Shown: one piece after another, positions 57,477 through 64,000 of the stretch | Layout: each line of letters begins with the position of its first letter | How positions within the stretch are numbered: position 1 is the stretch's first letter | Origin: Alligator mississippiensis | Lineage: Eukaryota > Chordata > Crocodylia > Alligatoridae | Assembly: GCF_030867095.1 (NCBI RefSeq) | Contig: NC_081835.1 | Coordinates: forward strand, 16,810,501 to 16,874,500 | Direction of reading: 5' to 3' | DNA: 64,000 nucleotides | Position numbers and translations under genes: made by a program | The notes under the pieces: model-generated | What the model saw: only the letters and a program-made list of their open reading frames with translations | Told to the model about the DNA's origin: nothing | The model's database searches: none

Positions 57477-59667
57477 CAGCATCAGCCTGTCTTCTCATTT
57501 CACCTGTAGGGTGAACCTGAGGGCTGCGTGTATGCAAATGTAATGGTTTTCAGTTACAATGTGAAGACACATTTTAAAGGTACAGAACCCAGGCAAATAA
57601 TTGCTAAAAGTCTTGCCAATAGCTGCTCCTGATATTAACTCTTAACCTACGGAACAGCCACTAGACAGCAATGTAACATTTAAACACTGAACTGCACCCT
57701 CAGGGCAATGGTGATCAACCACTATATTATACAAACTCTATTATGTTTAAATTTAAATATAATATCCTCTCTTGGATTGCACTTTCTCTCTTGACTTAAT
57801 TAAGCAGCATGACAGTCAACTAAAATTCAGCTTGAAGGAATACATTACAACATTAAAAAACAAATCAATTAGCTCTCATGTGTATTAACTGACGACACCC
57901 CATTCCTTCCCTACAATTCGGTTATTCAGAGGAATGCAACAGCTGCACAGCTCATGGAAGGACTCATTTTACTTGGAAGCCCTAGAAGATCACAGGCCAG
58001 GATAAAAGCCGCAACAATTACCTGCTGCACAACATAAAAAGATGTTCCTTTAATTGTGCTTGAACTGCATCACCTCCATAACATCAGGAAAGAGCACATG
58101 AAGATAACAATTAATTGTCAAGAATGAATGTGGCAATCAGACTCATCCGATGCAGAAAGACGTTTGAACAAGATTTAGAGCATCCTCTGCAGCTGCAGTA
58201 TGAAAGCTCTGGAGAAAGATCCCATACACAACTATGGCAACCATAAGCTTAATGCAGAGAACAATACGCCTCGCCTCATACATTAAAAAAGCAGGGGGGG
58301 GGGGTTTAAAGGAGATTGTTAGTACCTGTAAAGTCCTGGTTTTTTGCCAGAGTTTCTCTAAATTTTCTATAGAGCACATTGGGAAAAGATTACGTGATTC
58401 ATTTAAAACAGTTGCAACACAGGCATTTCATGCTGATCGGCATTGACCAATGTGATCCAACAGACGCATATTTAAGGTAATAATCTGTGAGAAATGATTT
58501 TATGGAGACCGTTGCTCAAAGCAGTTCACAAAATGAAATGAAAGGAAATGAGAATGTAATACAGCAAGAAAAGTATCTCAACTGTAAGCTCCATTAGACA
58601 AGGAAACAGAACAATGGACCCCTTAACACACTACACTTTTGGCAGCAAAAGATCTGGCACTCTTTTGTCTCCAAACTGGAGATCCATCAAAAGAATTACT
58701 GCCCCTGCCCCTTTCTGCACTAGATGGGGGCTGTGACAAGGGAGCACTGACTTGCTTCTGAGAGACCGCGAAGGATGCAGGGCTGTGGAGGGGTCCTTTT
58801 AAATGAGGAGTTCTGTGCATAGCTTATGAGTATAGACACACCATAACATATTCAAATAAAGCAGAGAGCCCCATTGTTTGAATCATTTAAGCGGTCTGGA
58901 TGGAGTGCTAGAGATTATGCTGTCAGAGTCATTCATGTATTGACAGGAGAATTGGATTATATAAATGAATAAAAATAAGCTTGCAAAGCATCGGGCTGTT
59001 ATGGTATCAGCAGCACAAAGAATCACATTACTGAGAAAATACTAGTTTTAAACATATTGTAGAGACCCAGCTCGAATGGCTATACTGGGATGGGGCCCAC
59101 ATGTTGCACACTCAGCAGGTATCTCGCTCTCTTGTTTTCACATTTCTCCCACAACAAATTGGTATAACCAAAAAGGGGTATCAAGAGATGGTATCTGATG
59201 AAGAGAGTTTGGCGGAGACCAGCACGGGTCATGACATCTACAGGTCTTCTGTGGAGCTCCTCTTCCCCTACACCCCACCCCTTCCCATTTGGGTGTTCTT
59301 GTTGGTGCAGACACCCATTGACATTGGGCATCTGGGCCCGTTGTTCAGGCCAAGAAATCCATGATGGGAGGAAACTGTGTTGCCCAGAGTCAGCATGCCT
59401 TGGCTGAGTCCTCCAGTCTTTGCTGCAGTCCTGAGATCAATGGCTTGCAAAAAAACTAATAAACCAATATAACTTAAAGGGCTGTGTTTGTGCCTGCTTT
59501 ATACCCTGCTTGGCCAAGGAAAGGCATCTCGGCCACCTTCCCTCAGGGCTTGCTTCCCCTTTATGAGTCCAGACTGAGTGGGCCGGTCCATCCCGGAGCC
59601 AAACCCTTGGGTAATGTAGGGCCAAGGATATCATAAAGCCCACAGTAGTCCATAAAGGTACCTGACG
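57477..59667. other. 2.2 kb of mostly unique DNA
   Basis: A 10-G run lies near 58296. The stretch 57880-58240 is free of repeat signatures. From about 59100 the sequence becomes GC-richer and might be the edge of the repeat at 59671. No gene supported. Confidence 0.35.
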
Positions 59668-59670
59668 ACC

Positions 59671-60174
59671 TGTGGCGGGGCACTGGTCAGGATTCTGTCG
59701 AGAGTCAGAGCAATCCTGATCCCTGGCTCCTGGTCTTTGGCTTCCATGGAGGAATGCTGGGTGACTCTTTGCCTGTGCTGGCATCCCCCCCTCCTGGGGT
59801 CAGACATAAGGAGTTCTGAGCTGGTCTGTGCCAATCCAGATCCATACTTGGCCCCACGCGCCCTGCTGATGCTGACAGGTGCAGAGAGCCCTGCTGACCC
59901 CGTGCCATAGGCAGTGCTACTTGTGCCAGCTGCCTGCCTTCCTCTCAGGCTGTGGCTTGTGCCCACGCGGGGTAGGATGCCAACCTTTACCCCACTTTGG
60001 GAGTGGAGCCTGGGGAATGTCTGCTGTGCACTGGCCGCCTGTCTGGCAGTGCAGCGGGGCATGCTGTTGTCAGGTGGGCTTGCCATTTCTCTGCGGGCTT
60101 GGCCAAGGGTTTGCCACCTGAAAAAGCGTGCAGGCAGCTATCGTTCCGGTAAGTACGGGACTCGGCCCAGCCCC
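59671..60174. repeat. CpG-bearing TG..CA-bounded repeat, class uncertain
   Basis: Starts TGTGGCGGGGCACTGG and ends CCCAGCCCCTGCCACA, so the ends are inverted (TGTGGC/GCCACA) and fit either a solo LTR of about 500 bp or a DNA element with short terminal inverted repeats. G+C and CpG are higher than in flanking DNA. A 151-codon minus frame (59631-60086) runs through it with no recognisable domain. No flanking duplication was found, and no TATA or polyadenylation signal in the expected place, so the class is open. Confidence 0.4.
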
Positions 60175-61649
60175 TGCCACAGGTATCTTAGAATAAATGT
60201 CATCAACTTGGAGAAACAAGAAACACACAATTATTTAGGTGGCTTTAAAATTATCTGAGACAGGAAGACCATAAATCGATATATATATATAAACAAGGAC
60301 ACTTACAGATAAAGCTTTCTAGGCCAAAGCTTCAGGTGGTATAATTTAGGTTAGCTTAATGAAGGCAATATAGTTATACATTTTTCTAACACCAGGAGAT
60401 CTGGCCCACTGGATAAATATTTCAAACTGCCTCAAAAATAAGTCAAGGTTTAATCCTCTTTTTCTTTCTTTTTTGTAGCTTATGGCTGTCAGTTACGTTA
60501 GTAAGTGCAAATACAGGTGTGTATTATGCAACTATAAAACCCTGTATGCACTTACAGTGAAATTCACCCTTTGAAATCACACACTGGGTTTTGATTCAAC
60601 AATCTGTGCCCCTCCATACGTGATATGACACTGGGAAGTGTCAAGATAAGCCACCTGGAAAGTAAAGAGTAATTTTGCTTTAAAGAAATTATTTAGCTGA
60701 TTAGTAATAAGTTTTTCCAAGGGCTTATATAGCACTTTTAAAAATGCTTGCTCTGTTCTTCACAGTCCCCATCCCAACTCAAGGCCACAAAAATTGTGAG
60801 GCTGGAAGGGACGACTTGGGTCACCCAGGCCAGTTCCACGATCTCACAGCCAGCAACATCACATGATCCCTTTCCTTGAAAGGGTCAAGGAGCTGTGCAA
60901 AACCTTTTACCTAGGTTTCCAAATTGTGGGTCCATCTCTCATTTTAAACACTCGGGTAACAAAAATTCACTTTGCAAGCAGGACTTTACAATTAAATCTC
61001 TTTCTTCTATTTGCTGTTGTTTTCCTCTCCAGGCCACATGATCTACGCTGCTTCTTTCATCCATTCTATTAAAAAATTCTGACTTGAACAGTCAACTTCG
61101 ATTGTCTGTTTGACCTTTCTATTTGCCTTGTACATACTTAACACAAAAGAATGGGAAAGTAACATCCTGTTTAGAATCTTGGATCTCCACACCCTCAGCA
61201 ATGAATCAGTAAACTTGGCATGAGTGCCTAGCATGTTAACAAGCCAGACGGACTTTCAGAACATGTCATCATCGATCCAAAAAGACAATACAGAACGTAA
61301 GTACACTTGCACTGAATCATGTCCTCCTCAATGCTCAAATTCTAATTACAGTTAGAAAGCTAAGGTTATCCCTGCTCCCCACAGGGGAAAAATAAAGGAA
61401 AGAAAAAGCCAGATTTTAGTGCTTATGAGAACAAGAAGAGCACTAAATGAAGAATAGTGTTGTAGAGATTTGCAGATTGCTCTGGTGCAGGTTTGAGTAG
61501 TTCCAAACATGCTGCTCTTTTGCAATTCCAACTCCAAGCCCTTGCAAAGCTGTGCCATTGCAAAGCACCTACTGAACTATACCAATCTTCCTAGTTTTCA
61601 TGTCTCTCTTTCAGCCTTTGCAGGGAATACCAAGTCTGACAGAAAGCTA
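60175..61649. other. Mostly unique DNA with a possible CR1 tail remnant
   Basis: At 60795-60870 the sequence GTGAGGCTGGAAGGGACGAC..GGGTCACCCAGGCC resembles an antisense CR1 3' tail (GGCTGGAAGGGACC..). A segment near 60300-60345 (ACAGATAAAGCTTTCTAGG) may be an old dispersed repeat. No gene supported. Confidence 0.4.
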
Positions 61650-63038
61650 ATGCGGTCCCTGTTTTCAAGAAGGGGAGGAAGGAAGATCCAGGCAACTATA
61701 GGCCAGTCAGTCTCACCTCCATCCTTGGTAAAGTCTTTGAAAAGATTATTAAGGCTCATATATGTGACAGCCCAGCAGGAAAAATTATGCTGAGGGGTAC
61801 CCAGCATGGGTTTGTAGCAGGTAGATCATGCCTGACTAATCTAGTCTCTTTTTATGACCAGGTTACAAAACACCTGGACACAGGAGTTGGGGTAGATATC
61901 GTCTAGACTTCAGGAAGGCCTTCGATATGGTATCACACCCCATACTGGTGAACAAATTAAGAGGCTACGACTTGGATGACTACACAGTCCGGTGGGTGGC
62001 GAATTGGCTAGAGGGTCGTACCCAGAGAGTGATGGTGGATGGGTTGGTATTGACCGGAAGGGTGTGGGCAGTGGGGTCCCGCAGGGCTCGGTCCTTGGAC
62101 CGAGACTCTTCAATGTCTTCATCAATGACTTGGATGAGGGAGTGAAGTGTACTCTGTCCAAGTTTGCGGATGATACAAAACTGTGGGGAGAAGTGGACAA
62201 ACCAGAGGGCAGGGAACAACTACAAGCTGACCTGGACAGGTTGGACAAATGGGCAGAAAACAACAGAATGCAATTTAACAAGGAGAAATGCAAAGTGCTG
62301 CACCTAGGGAGGAAAAATGTCCAGCACACCTACTGCCTAGGAAATTACCTGCTCAGTAGCACGAAAGCAGAAAGGGATCTTGGAGGACTCCAAGATGAAC
62401 ATGAGTCGTCAGTGTAACGAAGTCATCAGCAAAGCTAACTGCACTTTGTCGTGCATCAGCAGATGCGTGACAAACAGAACCAAGGAGGTGATACTTCCCC
62501 TCTATCGGGCGCTGGTCAGACCTAAGTTGGAATACTGTGTCCAGTTTTGGGCGCCACACTTCAAGAGGGATGCAGATAACCTGGAGAGGGTCCAGAGAAG
62601 GGCCACTCGTATGGGTAAGGGCTTGCAGGCCAAGCCCTATGAGGAGAGGCTAGGGCACCTGGACCTCTTCAGCCTCCACAGGAGAAGGTTGAGGCACGAC
62701 CTTGTGGCTGCCTATAAATTCATCATGGGGGCGCAGAAGGGAATTGGTGAGGCTCTACTCACCGAAGTGCCCCTGGGGGTTACAAGAAATAATGGCCACA
62801 AGCTAGCAGAGAGCAGATTTAGACTGGACATTAGGAAGAACTTCTTCACAGTTAGAGTGGCCAAAATCTGGAATGGGCTCCCAAGGGAGGTGGTGCTCTC
62901 CCCTACGCTGGGGATCTTCAAGAGGTCAGATAGGCATCTGGCTGGGGTCATCTGACCCCAGCACTCTTTCCTGCCTATGCAGGGGGTTGGACTCGATGAT
63001 TTATTGAGGTCTCTTCTGACCCTAACATGTATGAATCT
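61650..63038 (+). mobile_element. CR1 LINE, longest copy, frameshifted reverse transcriptase
   Basis: 5' truncated; encodes about the C-terminal half of CR1 ORF2. Blocks in order: VFKKGRKEDPGNYRPVSLTS, GFVAGRSCLTNLVSFYDQV, a broken A motif, [38 protein letters not shown], an intact FADD C motif (62163-62174), [48 protein letters not shown] and a C-terminus ending at TGA 62953-62955. At least three frame changes break it: an apparent 4-base loss at about 61905 within the A motif, one near 62060, and one near 62390. The 3' tail GGGGTTGGACTCGATGATTT..CCCTAACATGTATGAATCT ends the copy. Confidence 0.95.
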
Positions 63039-63140
63039 AACAGGCCCACCAGGACTCATACCAGGATGGATAAAAATCAACTATTTAAAAAAAAAAAAAA
63101 AAAAGATTTTGTATTTAATTGTATTTTTAAGATTTTTTTT
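63039..63140. repeat. A-run/T-run fragment of an AT-rich repeat
   Basis: GGATGGATAAAAATCAAC is followed by an 18-A run (about 63087-63104) and then GATTTT.. with an 8-T run, giving a partial palindrome. The AAAATC..GATTTT arrangement resembles a dispersed reptile repeat. Boundaries not defined. Confidence 0.4.
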
Positions 63141-64000
63141 AAACCCTATATATAGTTTGAATTTAAGATGTGTTAAAGCTGAAAGATATCATCACGGAAT
63201 AGAGATGATAACTTCTAATTATATACTATTTGAGACAATATAGTAATGTAACTTTTTTAGAAAAGTTTTATAAATAGGCCATGGACTATATTAGGGGCCC
63301 AATTTTATGGGTTTCCCAGAGGTTCCTCTATAGATTAGTAAGGTTTAAAGAAAACCACTCTACCCAGTGAGACTCAGTGCTCAGTCTAGAAGATTCCATT
63401 AAGTTTCTCTGTGATGCTTAGTTTCAGTTCTCAAATTGTGGATTTGTGTCTCCAGAAATAACATCCTTGTTAACAGCAGCATACAGAGATAAGAGATAGC
63501 AGACCTGATTACCTACCCATCAGCCCTATTGTCTCTCTGCAAGTTTGTGTACACAGAGTCAAGCCCTTACCTCTCTCTAAAAGTGCAAAGTTTCAAGAAG
63601 TTAAACGAACAGAGGATTGTTGAGGGTGGAGTAGATCTGGGCAAGAAGGAAGAGTCTGGAGACAAAAGCTAGGAGGGAGGGACAGTAGTAACAAGAGAAA
63701 CATTTTGAGCAGAATATTCCAGAAGTATTGAGGGATATGTTTGAGTGTAGCTTCTCCATTGATTTGAGATCTAGTGATGGAATGGTACGGTAGAAGGGAA
63801 AACCTATCATGGCAGCAGGCTTACCAAGCTGTAAAAGAGAGAAGAAATCAAAGATAAGAAGCAATCTAGAAGAAAGCCCCAAGCTAATATGTGGCTGCAG
63901 TGCTCTTTTGATGTCCTCCTAATACTGCATGGCAAAAATATCTTCCAAATATCCATGACTGATCTAGCGAATTGGAGATAGTTCACCTCCCAATGACTTC
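63141..64000. other. Unique-looking DNA to the window end
   Basis: No gene, RNA or repeat recognised. Short minus frame at 63601-63882 has no known motif. Confidence 0.4.

Noticed and set aside
59631..60086. 151-codon minus-strand frame as a gene
   Set aside because: No domain recognised and contained largely in a repeat-like block; kept only as an observation under the TG..CA repeat.

Overview
The window looks like a gene-poor stretch of nuclear DNA from a sauropsid vertebrate, most likely a crocodilian and possibly a turtle. The evidence is the transposon fauna. It contains several 5'-truncated CR1 LINEs whose 3' ends carry the reptile-type tail (a stretch reading roughly GGCTGGACTCGATGATCT, then TTCCAGCCCTA..TCTATGA). 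It also contains many short non-autonomous hAT elements with CAG..CTG or TAGG..CCTA ends and 8-bp target-site duplications, old MIR-type SINE pieces, and an A+T-rich, intron-free background. I found no protein-coding gene, tRNA, rRNA or CRISPR array. Open reading frames over 100 codons fall inside transposons (CR1 reverse transcriptase remnants or GC-rich hAT interiors) or match nothing I recognise. The window could be intergenic or lie inside a large intron; the sequence alone does not decide.

Layout. 1-9.4 kb: mostly unique DNA with two small hAT MITEs (916-1125, 2693-2860), MITEs with a GGGC-TGTCTACA-like end (1624-1884, 7208-7465, 9146-9378) and MIR pieces. 9.4-18.3 kb: unique DNA, then a cluster of hAT elements (11626-11856, the GC-rich 12236-13208, 13477-13658, the fold-back 17288-18260). 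18.3-24.3 kb: a hAT end (19462), an unassigned GC-rich block (19.7-20.6 kb), an inverted pair of ~130-bp repeats enclosing about 2 kb, an AT palindrome, a GT-rich minisatellite, and further MITEs. 24.3-34.8 kb: small hATs, CR1 fragments at 26280-26920, 27303-27495 and 33915-34758, and simple repeats. 34.8-44.6 kb: MITEs, a MIR piece, a minus-strand CR1 (41751-42930) and a hAT with a second hAT nested in it (43932-44620). 44.6-53.4 kb: largely unique. 53.4-64 kb: a second GC-rich hAT inserted into a MIR (53441-54383), palindromic MITEs, a CpG-bearing TG..CA-bounded repeat, and the longest CR1 (61650-63038).

No genes act together here. The biological content is a layered record of transposition. 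The best supported results are perfect or near-perfect 8-bp target duplications, an empty-site comparison between two copies of a dispersed repeat, two nested insertions, and a set of hairpin-rich MITEs. Family assignments are from remembered consensus features and were not checked against a library.
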